Source of the DNA: Yoonia maritima
Lineage (GTDB): Bacteria; Pseudomonadota; Alphaproteobacteria; Rhodobacterales; Rhodobacteraceae
Length of the DNA stretch: 64,000 nt
Direction: 5' to 3'
Assembly (NCBI RefSeq): GCF_003003285.1
Contig: NZ_PVTP01000001.1
Span: 124,001-188,000, forward strand
The first letter of the stretch is position 1. Each line of letters opens with the position of its first letter. A program made the translations under genes and the position numbers. Below are positions 20,129 to 28,994 of this stretch, piece by piece. A model generated the notes under the pieces. That model was not told the origin of the DNA and made no database searches. It saw nothing but the letters and a program-made list of their open reading frames with translations.

Positions 20129-20458
20129 ATGCTAATCTTGCATTGTCCCTATTGCGGCGTTGATGCCGATGAAACTGATCTACATGCAGGCGGCCAAGCG
20201 CACCTGAAACGCGAAGGGCCGGGATCGTCGGACGAGGCATTCGAAGATTACCTGTTTATGCGCGAGAACCCAAAGGGCGTCCATTTCGAGCGCTGGCGTC
20301 ATGTCTATGGCTGCGGCAAGTGGTTTCACGCAGCACGCTGCACATCAACGCTAGAGGTGTTCGGAACCTATCCGGCCCAAACCCTAGAGCCACCACAAGA
20401 CATCAAAGACAAGATCTCTGGGACGCGACCCGGCTGGTCATGGGGGATTTTTAAATGA
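20129..20458 (+). CDS. soxD: Sarcosine oxidase subunit delta
   Basis: Small zinc-binding subunit of sarcosine oxidase. The 109 residues contain HCPYCG near the N terminus and VYGCGKWFHAARC, giving the Cys/His set that holds one zinc ion. It stabilises the complex and has no catalytic role of its own. The ATG at 20129 follows GAGG. Its stop overlaps the soxA ATG by four bases, so delta and alpha are co-translated. Confidence 0.95.
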   Translation: MLILHCPYCGVDADETDLHAGGQAHLKREGPGSSDEAFEDYLFMRENPKGVHFERWRHVYGCGKWFHAARCTSTLEVFGTYPAQTLEPPQDIKDKISGTRPGWSWGIFK

Positions 20459-23400
20459 GCACCCGTCTGGCCGGAATGGGCCGTTTGATTAATAATAACA
20501 AAGCGGTATCGTTTACCTTTAACGGAAAGCACTTGCGTGGGTTTGAGGGCGATACGCTTGCGTCGGCATTGCTGGCGAATGACCAGATGCTGATGGGCCG
20601 TTCGTTTAAATATCACCGTCCGCGTGGCGTTGTGGCCTCTGGTGCCGAAGAACCAAACGCCTTGGTGAACCTTGGTGAAGGCGGGCAGTTTGAACCGAAC
20701 CAGCGCGTCACCACGACAGAGCTGTTCGACGGTCTAACCGCGACCTCACAGAACCACTGGCCGAGCCTCGAGTTTGACGTCGGCGCGATCAACACTGCTT
20801 TCTCTCGGTTTTTGCCGGCTGGGTTTTACTACAAAATGTTCATGTATCCGCGTGCGTTTTGGAAACATGTCTATGAACCGATCATCCGCCAGTCCGCTGG
20901 TTTGGGCAAAGCCCCGAAAGATCGCGATAGCAGCACCTATGAACATTTCCATGCGCATGTCGATGTATTGGTCGTTGGCGGTGGTATCGCTGGGCTTGCT
21001 GCGGCGCTTGCTGCGGGTGAGCGTGGCGCTCGTGTTCTGTTGGTTGAACAGGGTGCATATTGGGGTGGCCGTGCGGTAGTTGATACGCCAAAGATCGACG
21101 ATTTACCTGCAGAGGAATGGATTAACAGCACCATTCAAGCACTTGAAAGTATGTCAAATGTTGACATGCGTTTGCGCTGCATGGGGGCGGGTGTCTATGA
21201 CCATGGTTATGCCTTGGCCTATGAACGTCTTACAGATCACACGCCAGAGGTCGAAGGTCCACGCCACCGTTTGTGGCGCATTCGCGCAAAGCAAATTGTG
21301 ACAGCAACTGGCGCGATTGAACGTCCACTATCGTTCGCGGGCAATGACATACCCGGCGTGACCTTGGCTGCTGCCGTGCGCGACTATGTTGTGAACTATG
21401 GCGTGTCGCTCGGCGACCGTACTGTGGTTGTGACGAATAACGACGACGCCTACCGGACGGCGATTGTGCTTAAGCGAGCGGGGCTAGATATCCCAGCGAT
21501 CATCGACGCCCGCGCTGAGGCGGAAGGCCCGTTGATTGATGAGGCGCGCAACCTTGGTATCCGCGTTGAGCTTGGCAAAGGCATTGCCAAAGTCAAAGGC
21601 GGCAAACGCGTGAAATCGGTTGGTCTTTGTGCCCAAGCTGGTGAAGGCGCGATCCTTGAGGAAATCGAATGTGATTGCGTCGCGATGTCGGGTGGTTGGT
21701 CGCCTGTCGTGCACCTTTGGTCACATTGCGGCGGTAAACTCGTGTGGGATGCAGGTCAGGTTATGTTCCGGCCCGACCATGAAAAGCCGCCAACAGGTGC
21801 TGATGGGCAGCCATTTGTGAACACTGCCGGTATCGCGAACGGCCACCTATTCACGGCCGAGGCGGTTGCCGATGGCTGGGCAGCTGGTCGCGCAGCGGCC
21901 AAGGCGGCAGGTCACGCAAAACGTGGTGGCCAAGCCCCGATGGGCGAAGATATCGAGGAAGGTCCGATTTCTGCTGTTTGGCTGATGCCGCAGGGTGCTA
22001 AACACGCGTTACGATCTAAGGCGTGGTTGGATTTCCAGAACGACGTTAAGGTTTCCGATGTTCAGCTTGCTGCGCAAGAAGGTTTTGAAAGTGTCGAGCA
22101 TGCAAAGCGCTATACCACGCTGGGCATGGCCACGGATCAGGGCAAGCTAAGCAACATCAACGGTCTGGCGATCCTGTCGAAATCGTTGAATGCGGATATC
22201 CCCAATGTGGGGACGACGACGTTCCGTCCGCCTTATACGCCGATCTCTATGGGGGCGATTACAGGTGCTGCGCGCGACGAGCTGTTCCAGCCAATCCGGA
22301 AAACCCCTGTTTCTGACTGGGCCAATGCAAACGGCGCAGATAATGAACCCGTCGGCCAATGGCGCAGGCCCTATACCTATCTGCGTGGCGAAGAAACGGT
22401 GCATGACGCCGTGAACCGTGAGGTGCGCAATGCCCGTGAAAACGTTGGGCTATTGGATGCGTCAACGCTTGGTAAGCTGATCGTCAAAGGCCCAGATGCG
22501 GGCAAATTCCTTGATCTGATGTACACCAACATGATGTCCACGTTGCCTGTCGGTAAATGCCGGTATGGTCTGATGTGTTCTGAAAACGGGTTCTTGATGG
22601 ATGACGGTGTCGTTGTTCGGATGGATGACAACACGTGGCTATGTCACACGACGACCGGCGGCGCCGAACGCATTCACGCCCATATGGAAGACTGGCTGCA
22701 GTGCGAATGGTGGGACATGCAGGTCTATGTGGCCAATGTGACCGAACAATACGCTCAGATCGCGGTCGTCGGTCCCAAGGCGCGCAAGCTCTTGCGTAAA
22801 CTGGGTGGCGATATGGATCTGTCGGCTGAGGCGCTGCCATTCATGCAGTGGAAGGCCGGAAAAATCGGCGCATTTGACGCGCGTGTTTTCCGGATCAGTT
22901 TCTCGGGTGAATTATCTTACGAGGTCGCTGTGCCTGCCGGGCAGGGTGCTGCGTTCTGGGACGCACTGTTTAAGGCAGGAGAAGAGTTCGGCGTGATGCC
23001 TTACGGTACCGAAGCGCTGCACATTATGCGTGCTGAAAAAGGCTTTATCATGATCGGGGATGAGACTGACGGGACCGTGATCCCGCAGGATTTGAACCTA
23101 AATTGGGCGCTATCCAAAAAGAAAGAAGACTACATTGGCAAGCGTGCACACACACGCAGCCATATGGCTGATCCAAATCGGTGGAAACTGGTAGGCTTGG
23201 AAACTGTCGATGGGTCTGTCTTGCCTGATGGCGCTTATGCGATTGCCGAAGGCGACAACGAAAACGGCCAACGCAATACACAAGGCCGCGTAACATCGAC
23301 CTATTATTCACCAACCCTAAATAAGGGGATCGCTATGGGGCTTGTCCATAATGGCCCTGATCGCATGGGCGAGGTGATTGAATTCAACAAGGTTGACGGC

Positions 23401-23469
23401 ACAACCATAGCCGCAAAAATCGTCGATCCGGTGTTCTACGATAAAGAAGGGGAAAAGCAGAATGTCTAA
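20455..23469 (+). CDS. soxA: Sarcosine oxidase subunit alpha
   Basis: Large subunit of sarcosine oxidase, 1004 residues, the normal length. The N-terminal part (about 20-100) is a ferredoxin-like domain with KYHRPRG. A NAD-binding Rossmann domain begins at VLVVGGGIAGLAAALAAGERG (near 165). The C-terminal 380 residues are a GcvT-like tetrahydrofolate-binding domain with SFSGELSYEV and EALHIMRAEKGFIMIGDETDGT. The last domain captures the methyl group as 5,10-methylene-THF. The stop overlaps the soxG ATG by eight bases. Confidence 0.97.
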   Translation: MSTRLAGMGRLINNNKAVSFTFNGKHLRGFEGDTLASALLANDQMLMGRSFKYHRPRGVVASGAEEPNALVNLGEGGQFEPNQRVTTTELFDGLTATSQNHWPSLEFDVGAINTAFSRFLPAGFYYKMFMYPRAFWKHVYEPIIRQSAGLGKAPKDRDSSTYEHFHAHVDVLVVGGGIAGLAAALAAGERGARVLLVEQGAYWGGRAVVDTPKIDDLPAEEWINSTIQALESMSNVDMRLRCMGAGVYDHGYALAYERLTDHTPEVEGPRHRLWRIRAKQIVTATGAIERPLSFAGNDIPGVTLAAAVRDYVVNYGVSLGDRTVVVTNNDDAYRTAIVLKRAGLDIPAIIDARAEAEGPLIDEARNLGIRVELGKGIAKVKGGKRVKSVGLCAQAGEGAILEEIECDCVAMSGGWSPVVHLWSHCGGKLVWDAGQVMFRPDHEKPPTGADGQPFVNTAGIANGHLFTAEAVADGWAAGRAAAKAAGHAKRGGQAPMGEDIEEGPISAVWLMPQGAKHALRSKAWLDFQNDVKVSDVQLAAQEGFESVEHAKRYTTLGMATDQGKLSNINGLAILSKSLNADIPNVGTTTFRPPYTPISMGAITGAARDELFQPIRKTPVSDWANANGADNEPVGQWRRPYTYLRGEETVHDAVNREVRNARENVGLLDASTLGKLIVKGPDAGKFLDLMYTNMMSTLPVGKCRYGLMCSENGFLMDDGVVVRMDDNTWLCHTTTGGAERIHAHMEDWLQCEWWDMQVYVANVTEQYAQIAVVGPKARKLLRKLGGDMDLSAEALPFMQWKAGKIGAFDARVFRISFSGELSYEVAVPAGQGAAFWDALFKAGEEFGVMPYGTEALHIMRAEKGFIMIGDETDGTVIPQDLNLNWALSKKKEDYIGKRAHTRSHMADPNRWKLVGLETVDGSVLPDGAYAIAEGDNENGQRNTQGRVTSTYYSPTLNKGIAMGLVHNGPDRMGEVIEFNKVDGTTIAAKIVDPVFYDKEGEKQNV

Positions 23470-24034
23470 TGCAGTCAGCGCATTGAATGGCAAAGTTGCC
23501 CCAGGCGAGGTCACAATCCGCGAGGCGGGCCTGCGTGGCATGATCACGCTGCGCGGCGATCTGTCCGACAGCAAACTGAAATCTGTCTGCACCGGACTTT
23601 CTGGTGTCGATTTACCTATGCCCGGCCACGCGAACTGCGTTGGTGAAAAGGGGCTTTGCTGGATGTCACCCGATGAAATGCTGGTCCTCGTGCCATATGC
23701 CGAAGTCGACGCCGCGTTGGAATTGATCGCAAAGAACCTGAAAAAGAAACACCATCTGGCAGAAAACGTGTCTGATGCGCGTGCGCTGATCTTTGTTGAA
23801 GGAGAATATTCACGCGACATGATAGCAAAATTGGCCCCTGTCGACTTGCATCCAGACGTGTTTCAACCCGGCAGTTTTCGACGCACGCATCTCGGCCAAG
23901 TGGCCGCTGCCTTTTGGATGCGGGACGTCGACACGTTTGAGGTCATTTGCTTTCGATCCGTTGCGGATTATGCATTCAATCTGCTTGAGACCTCTGCAAA
24001 GGCGGGGGCCGTGGGGCACTTTAATGCAAGGTAA
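23462..24034 (+). CDS. soxG: Sarcosine oxidase subunit gamma
   Basis: A 190-residue gamma subunit, related in fold to GcvT and needed for assembly of the heterotetramer. Seen motifs are LRGMITLRGDL, CWMSPDEMLVL, VSDARALIFVEG and the C-terminal FRSVADYAFNLLETSA. It overlaps the soxA end, closing the sox operon. It is convergent with the HxlR gene, with six bases between the stops. Confidence 0.93.
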   Translation: MSNAVSALNGKVAPGEVTIREAGLRGMITLRGDLSDSKLKSVCTGLSGVDLPMPGHANCVGEKGLCWMSPDEMLVLVPYAEVDAALELIAKNLKKKHHLAENVSDARALIFVEGEYSRDMIAKLAPVDLHPDVFQPGSFRRTHLGQVAAAFWMRDVDTFEVICFRSVADYAFNLLETSAKAGAVGHFNAR

Positions 24035-24040
24035 ATCAGA

Positions 24041-24412
24041 CTATTGCAGGGAGTCATATGTGGCACGTGCTGCATTGACCTTTTGCAGGTTTGTGCAGGT
24101 CCAACTATATATCGCGCGGTAGGGTTCAAGTAACGACATGCCTAGCGGCGTTAGCGCGTATTCGACAGCGACAGGGGACGTGCTGCGCACAGTCCGCGAA
24201 ATAATCCCATTGCGTTCCAATTTGCGCAATGTCTGCGTCAGTGATTTTTGTGATACGCCTTCAAGACAGCGTTTTATACCGTTGAAGCGGTGCGGACCGG
24301 TATCGAGTACTGATAAAATCATCATCGACCATTTGTCTGCAATTTCTGCAAACAACAGACGGTTAGGGCAATCTACGGTGAAATGTTTGGTCTCGGTGTT
24401 ATCTTTGGGCAT
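24041..24412 (-). CDS. HxlR-family transcriptional regulator
   Basis: A 123-residue winged-helix regulator of the MarR-like HxlR family: CPNRLLFAEIADKWSMMILSVL near residue 15, the recognition segment GVSQKSLTQTLRKLERNGII and YALTPLGMSLLEP. Cys15, directly before the helix, is the residue through which several HxlR proteins sense electrophiles or aldehydes. It is divergent from the flavin oxidoreductase gene and separated by 98 bases, so it most likely controls that gene and itself. Confidence 0.9.
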   Translation of the reverse strand: MPKDNTETKHFTVDCPNRLLFAEIADKWSMMILSVLDTGPHRFNGIKRCLEGVSQKSLTQTLRKLERNGIISRTVRSTSPVAVEYALTPLGMSLLEPYRAIYSWTCTNLQKVNAARATYDSLQ

Positions 24413-24430
24413 ATGGTTTCCTCGAGTAAA

Positions 24431-24482
24431 CCTAGTGAACCATTAGTGCCTAATTGAAACTAAGTCTATAAAATATACTTAG
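24431..24482. promoter_or_regulatory. Candidate operator between HxlR and OYE genes
   Basis: In the 98-base divergent region, CTAAGT at 24460-24465 is mirrored by ACTTAG at 24477-24482 around an AT-rich 11-base centre. Two TAGTG direct repeats lie just upstream. HxlR-family regulators usually bind such dyads. The AT-rich centre TATAAAATATA could hold the -10 of either gene. Confidence 0.4.
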
Positions 24483-24510
24483 GCGTTGTAGATCATATGG
24501 AGTAGATCAA

Positions 24511-25647
24511 ATGACGCTTGATAACCCAGCAACAACAGCGGATGTAGCGCCGCTTTTTAAACCATTTAAAAATGGATCGCTTGAACTAAAAAACCGAATT
24601 GTCATGGCGCCGATGACACGTGGCATGGCGCCAGACGGTGTCCCCGCGCAACAAAACGCTGATTACTATGCACGCCGCGCTGCGGGCGGCGTAGGGCTTA
24701 TTTTATCCGAAGGGACGGTTATTGATCGCCCCGTTTCACGCAATGAACCGGGAATTCCTTTTTTTCATGGTGACGCTGCGTTGGCGGGTTGGAAAACTGT
24801 TGCTGATGCCGTGCATGCGGCGGGTGGCCGTATTGGCCCGCAGATTTGGCATACGGCCACCGCGCCCAGCTCTAGCGGATGGGAAGCGGATGCCCCGATG
24901 GAAAGCCCATCGGGTCTGTTTGCGCCGGGTAAACCAAGCGGCAATGTCATGACTGAAAAGGATATCGAAGATACGATCGCAGCATTCGCAAGCGCCGCCG
25001 CTGATGCAAAGCGTTTGGGCTTTGACGTGGCTGAACTTCATGCGGCGCACGGGTATTTGATTGACCAGTTTTTCTGGGAAGGCACAAACCAGCGTGAAGA
25101 TGGATGGGGCGGTAAAACCTTGGCCGAACGGTCCCGTTTCGCTGTTGAAGTTGTCAAAGCCGTTCGCGCGGCCGTTGGTCCAGATTTTCCTGTAATTTTA
25201 CGCCTGAGCCAGTGGAAACAACAGGATTACGCGGCGCGATTGGCGGCAACACCTGATGAACTGGAAGCATGGCTTGCGCCATTGTCAGACGCAGGCGTTG
25301 ATATATTCCACTGTTCACAGCGTCGGTTCTGGGAGCCTGAATTCGCAGATATCGATGGCGAAGATGGTTTGAACTTTGCTGGTTGGGCCAAGAAAATCAC
25401 AGGAAAGCCGACGATTAGCGTTGGCTCGGTCGGGCTGGACGCCGATTTCTTTAGCGCCTTTTCTGGTGGTGGTTCAGCGAATGTTGGGATCGAGAAGCTA
25501 TTGACCCGACTGGATCGTGACGAATTCGATTTAATCGCGGTTGGACGCGTGTTGCTGAGCGACCCAGAGTGGGCCGAGAAGATCCGGACAGGTGATACGG
25601 CTTCGTTGTTGGGTTTTGATCCGAGCGATCTGGGCAAACTAACCTAA
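24511..25647 (+). CDS. NADH:flavin oxidoreductase, Old Yellow Enzyme family
   Basis: A 378-residue FMN-dependent ene-reductase of a TIM-barrel fold. Seen motifs are APMTRGMAPDGVP at the FMN site, HTAT in place of the usual HxGR, the substrate-binding HAAHGYLIDQFFWEGTNQRED, and the phosphate-binding GRVLLSDP. Relatives reduce activated alkenes, quinones or nitro compounds. The divergent HxlR regulator suggests induction by electrophilic or aldehyde stress. The ATG lies 10 bases behind tggagtag. Confidence 0.92.
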   Translation: MTLDNPATTADVAPLFKPFKNGSLELKNRIVMAPMTRGMAPDGVPAQQNADYYARRAAGGVGLILSEGTVIDRPVSRNEPGIPFFHGDAALAGWKTVADAVHAAGGRIGPQIWHTATAPSSSGWEADAPMESPSGLFAPGKPSGNVMTEKDIEDTIAAFASAAADAKRLGFDVAELHAAHGYLIDQFFWEGTNQREDGWGGKTLAERSRFAVEVVKAVRAAVGPDFPVILRLSQWKQQDYAARLAATPDELEAWLAPLSDAGVDIFHCSQRRFWEPEFADIDGEDGLNFAGWAKKITGKPTISVGSVGLDADFFSAFSGGGSANVGIEKLLTRLDRDEFDLIAVGRVLLSDPEWAEKIRTGDTASLLGFDPSDLGKLT

Positions 25648-25662
25648 GCCATAAACACATAA

Positions 25663-25689
25663 GGGGTGCCGCAATTGATGTGGCACCCC
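25663..25689. terminator. Hairpin between convergent OYE and MFS genes
   Basis: GGGGTGCC (25663-25670) and GGCACCCC (25682-25689) form an 8-bp stem with an 11-base loop between two convergent genes. There is no clear T-run. It probably serves as a shared 3'-end structure. Confidence 0.45.
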
Positions 25690-25692
25690 ATA

Positions 25693-26874
25693 CTATGAAA
25701 GTCGTGTTTGGTTTCGCCCCGAGACGATAAGAACAAGCAATGCCAGCGTCGCCCATACTGTTGAAAGCAAGATCACGGTGCGAAAACCTGAAAATTGCGC
25801 CACAAGCCCCATCATAGGGCTCGCAATGAGACCACCTATGTACAGGCTGTTCATATATAATGACGTCGCCCGGCCAAGGCGATCACCTGCAAAGCTTTGA
25901 ATGTAGAGCAACCCGACGGCGGCGAAGATGCCGTAGTACAACCCCTCTAGTGATGCGCCGATAACGAGGTGCGACAGTGACTGAACGTTTGCCAATGTGA
26001 TAAATGCGCTGATAGCGACGACTGCTGCGACACCAAGACAGCGCCTGACACCCAAGTTCGTAATTAACCAAGGTGTCGATAGGATTGCTAGAATTTCAAT
26101 GAACGTCTTTATCGAAAACGACAGGCCAGCCGCATAAACCGGGAGTCCCGCCTCGCGGATATAGAACAATGGCAATGAACTTGTGGTTGCCGAATGTGCG
26201 AGCGAAAAAAGAAGACACACGCCTGCTGCAGTCCACATCGCTTTGGCATTGTCAGACAGGCTTCCAACATCTGTTGACGGGTCTTTGATCCGCGATTGCT
26301 TTACGAAATCGCTCGGCATGACCTTCCACCATAGGGTGGCCCAAACGGCTGTCAGCACGAGCGCGCTGATCATAACATAGCGTGCACCAAACGCGCCTGC
26401 GATCAGAAAGGTGACGGCCGGGGCGATCATCCAACCAAGTGATGTTGTTGCACGCAGGTAGGAATTGTAACGCGCGATGTCCCATGCGTTTTGTTCCGCA
26501 CTTAGGCGACCAAAGCTGTACATGGTCGACACCGCAGCGTTTGATAACGCAAAACATGGGGCGCAGATAATTATCAATACGACGTAGGTTTCAAAAACCA
26601 GCATCACAGATAATGCAAAGCCGAATGCCAATATTGATGTCAGAATCAGTGGGGCGATGCGCCTGCCGTTATCGATCCATTCACCATAAATGCGGTTTAC
26701 AACCACCGTCAAACTTAGGGTCAACATGGCGTAGATGCTGATCAACCATGGGTCTTTGCCCAATACTTCGACAATGTATACACCCATAAATGGGATAAGC
26801 GATGCGGTGCATAAAGTGCCGGATAACAATAGAAGAAGAATAAAAACTGCGCGCGGGCTTTTGAAGCTAATCAT
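25693..26874 (-). CDS. MFS transporter, sugar-efflux (SetA-like) type
   Basis: A 393-residue, twelve-helix major facilitator. N-terminal SLIPFMGVYIVEVLGKDPW, the loop NRIYGEWIDNGRR between helices 2 and 3, and SAEQNAWDIARYNSYLRATTSLGWMIAP resemble sugar efflux transporters of the SetA/SotB group. The pattern supports an exporter of sugars or small drugs, but the substrate is not fixed. The ATG at 26874 was taken because it precedes the first helix; a longer frame to 26922 adds a non-conserved leader. Confidence 0.8.
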   Translation of the reverse strand: MISFKSPRAVFILLLLLSGTLCTASLIPFMGVYIVEVLGKDPWLISIYAMLTLSLTVVVNRIYGEWIDNGRRIAPLILTSILAFGFALSVMLVFETYVVLIIICAPCFALSNAAVSTMYSFGRLSAEQNAWDIARYNSYLRATTSLGWMIAPAVTFLIAGAFGARYVMISALVLTAVWATLWWKVMPSDFVKQSRIKDPSTDVGSLSDNAKAMWTAAGVCLLFSLAHSATTSSLPLFYIREAGLPVYAAGLSFSIKTFIEILAILSTPWLITNLGVRRCLGVAAVVAISAFITLANVQSLSHLVIGASLEGLYYGIFAAVGLLYIQSFAGDRLGRATSLYMNSLYIGGLIASPMMGLVAQFSGFRTVILLSTVWATLALLVLIVSGRNQTRLS

Positions 26875-26987
26875 ACATTTGCCTGCTATCCCCGGATTGT
26901 AACAGCTGTGCAACATGGTCAATCGCGTGATGAATGTGCTTTAATGAACAAGGTGCTGTGAACAACCACTTCTAGCAGCTCTAGCCC

Positions 26988-27017
26988 TTGACGTTGCGCC
27001 GCTATGTGACATGTATC
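26988..27017 (+). promoter_or_regulatory. Possible sigma-70 promoter of sodB
   Basis: TTGACG at 26988-26993 is followed, at 17-18 bases, by ATGTAT/TGTATC around 27011-27017. The spacing is right and the -10 is weak. It lies 36 bases before the sodB start. Confidence 0.35.
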
Positions 27018-27052
27018 ATTGCATCCTGTCCTCAACACAGAAAGTTAAGACA

Positions 27053-27652
27053 ATGGCTTTTACACTCCCTGATCTTCCATATGCTCACGACGCACTTGCG
27101 GCGAAAGGCATGTCTGCAGAGACGCTGGAATTCCACCACGATCTGCACCACAACGCCTATGTCACCAACGGTAACGCAGCGATTGCTGGCACCGAATGGG
27201 ATGGCAAGACTCTCGAAGAGATCATCGTAGGCACCTACAACGCGACATCTGTTGCGCAAAACGGTATCTTCAACAACATCTCGCAGCTTTGGAACCACAA
27301 CCAGTTCTGGGAAATGATGGGCCCAGACGGCAACGCGATCCCAACCGAGCTTGAAAAAGCATTGGTTGAAAGCTTTGGCTCTGTTGAAGAGTTCAAAAAA
27401 CAGTTCAGCGCTGCGGGTGCTGGTCAGTTCGGTTCAGGTTGGGCTTGGTTGGTTAAAGACACTGATGGCGCTCTGAAAGTGACAAAGACTGAAAACGGTG
27501 TGAACCCACTTTGCTTTGGTCAGACTGCGCTGCTTGGTTGTGATGTGTGGGAGCACTCATACTACATCGACTTCCGTAACAAGCGTCCAGTTTACCTGAC
27601 CAACTTCCTAGATAACTTGGTCAACTGGGAAAACGTTGCAGGCCGCCTGTAA
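27053..27652 (+). CDS. sodB: Superoxide dismutase (Fe/Mn)
   Basis: Converts superoxide to oxygen and hydrogen peroxide in the cytoplasm. The 199 residues contain all metal ligands: His28 in FHHDLHH, His82 in WNHNQFW, and Asp164 and His168 in CDVWEHSYY. The GAGQFGSGWAW segment is also present. Family rules make it Fe- or Mn-dependent; the metal cannot be decided by eye. The start follows a purine-rich leader. A strong terminator lies 25 bases after the stop, so it is monocistronic. Confidence 0.96.
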   Translation: MAFTLPDLPYAHDALAAKGMSAETLEFHHDLHHNAYVTNGNAAIAGTEWDGKTLEEIIVGTYNATSVAQNGIFNNISQLWNHNQFWEMMGPDGNAIPTELEKALVESFGSVEEFKKQFSAAGAGQFGSGWAWLVKDTDGALKVTKTENGVNPLCFGQTALLGCDVWEHSYYIDFRNKRPVYLTNFLDNLVNWENVAGRL

Positions 27653-27675
27653 CACTATCCTGACAAGCTGATTTG

Positions 27676-27709
27676 AAGGCCCGTCACGCATCGCGTGGCG
27701 GGCCTTTGT
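27676..27709 (+). terminator. Intrinsic terminator after sodB
   Basis: GGCCCGTCACGC at 27678-27689 and GCGTGGCGGGCC at 27693-27704 form a near-perfect GC-rich stem with a 3-base loop, followed by TTTGT. This is a good Rho-independent terminator. Confidence 0.85.
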
Positions 27710-27852
27710 CTTGAAAACGCGCAAGCGCATACATATATATTTGGCTAGACCATTAATAACTAAACCTATTTCCGCGCAGGCCATGCGCATCTAGCCACGC
27801 GTCGCTGCATTCAGCAGGCGAACGCGCCCACCGACAACCGGCAAGAGGATCA

Positions 27853-27883
27853 CTACGAATGCTTTCGTAGAGTCGATTTTTTT
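27853..27883 (+). terminator. Second hairpin with T-run upstream of the 27924 gene
   Basis: CTACGAA (27853-27859) and TTCGTAG (27864-27870) form a 7-bp stem with a TGCT loop. Seven T start six bases later. It sits in the 271-base interval after sodB and in front of the 27924 gene. It could be the end of a small RNA or a leader structure of that gene. Confidence 0.35.
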
Positions 27884-27923
27884 GCGTGCCGTGACAAAAC
27901 CGATCTTTTGAAAGGAAACCAAT

Positions 27924-28895
27924 TTGATTTTATTGCGCAGCTTGCCTCTGTCACTATCCATTTTGTGGCGCTTTTTACTCGTGATGCCGCTATGGGTTCT
28001 GTTTTATACAGTTATTACTGCTTTCACCGTCTTTGGCAGTCTCATGCTGATTGGTAGCAATATGATTGTGACCGTTTTCGCGCTCATAATTTTTCCGTTT
28101 GCGACGATGGCGATCATATACATTCTTTCGATGCATCCTTACCTGATTGGTATTCGAATTGGCTTGCAGGTTCTGGGTTTTAAAACGGACCCATCGCAAA
28201 AGCGGTTGCTTATCGGGGCCACTGGCTATGGTTTGCTTGAAGCAATCGTAGCGTTCATTTTTACAGCATTTCTGTTCGCGGGCTCCTTGATTTTGCTACA
28301 AAGCGAGGTTGGACTGGCTGCAGCTTTGAACGTTGACCCAACGCTTGATCCCATCGCGACCCTATCCCATGAATTGGCATTTGGTGCGCTGACGCTGCTT
28401 TCGTTTCTAAGTGCTGTTGCTGTAATGGCGTTGCGTGCGGCGATCCTTCCTGCGCTGGCAAGTTTCGCAGCGGGACGTAGTCCCAATCGCGTTTCTTATT
28501 CGCCGGTAGATGGATTTGGGGCAAACTTTGTTATGATGATGCTGTTGATGCTGATGATCACCGGGATATCTGCCGTGATCATTCCGTTTGCGGGGGATGC
28601 TTCTGAATATCTGGGGCTGATCAATCTGTTGACCAATGAGCTGGGAGAGGTTGTCCTGTTCGTCTTTGGTGATAAAGATGTGTCGTTCACGATGCTCCAT
28701 GCGTTTATAATTTGTGGGGCGATTATCGTATCGGTTTGGCTGTTTTGTCTACAATGCGCAGGGGCCGCACTTAGCTATGCAAGCCGGGCGGACCAAAGCA
28801 TTTTGAACCGCAAAGTCGCCGTTCAAGCCCAGCAAGCACGTTCCGAGGATATTGGTGAATTGCTACGGTCACGGATGCAAAAACATCAAAAATAG
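27924..28895 (+). CDS. Polytopic membrane protein of unknown function
   Basis: A 323-residue protein with about seven hydrophobic segments, including LWRFLLVMPLWVLFYTVITAF near the N terminus, and a polar C-terminal tail of 40 residues (NRKVAVQAQQARSEDIGELLRSRMQ). I do not recognise the family. The TTG start at 27924 is backed by AAAGGA seven bases upstream, and the hydrophobic N terminus begins at once. It stands alone between sodB and the dehydratase gene. Confidence 0.7.
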   Translation: MILLRSLPLSLSILWRFLLVMPLWVLFYTVITAFTVFGSLMLIGSNMIVTVFALIIFPFATMAIIYILSMHPYLIGIRIGLQVLGFKTDPSQKRLLIGATGYGLLEAIVAFIFTAFLFAGSLILLQSEVGLAAALNVDPTLDPIATLSHELAFGALTLLSFLSAVAVMALRAAILPALASFAAGRSPNRVSYSPVDGFGANFVMMMLLMLMITGISAVIIPFAGDASEYLGLINLLTNELGEVVLFVFGDKDVSFTMLHAFIICGAIIVSVWLFCLQCAGAALSYASRADQSILNRKVAVQAQQARSEDIGELLRSRMQKHQK

Positions 28896-28994
28896 TGTAC
28901 AATATTTGAACAGGGGGGAACGGTTTCATCCAACTCCCTTGTGGACAATGTTTTGGCGCCGTGGGACACAATTGCATCTGCTATTGAGGCTGCA

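Noticed and set aside
19623..20135. 170-codon plus-strand frame between soxB and soxD
   Set aside because: It runs out of frame through the better-supported 70-residue ORF and the hairpin and has no Shine-Dalgarno or family resemblance.
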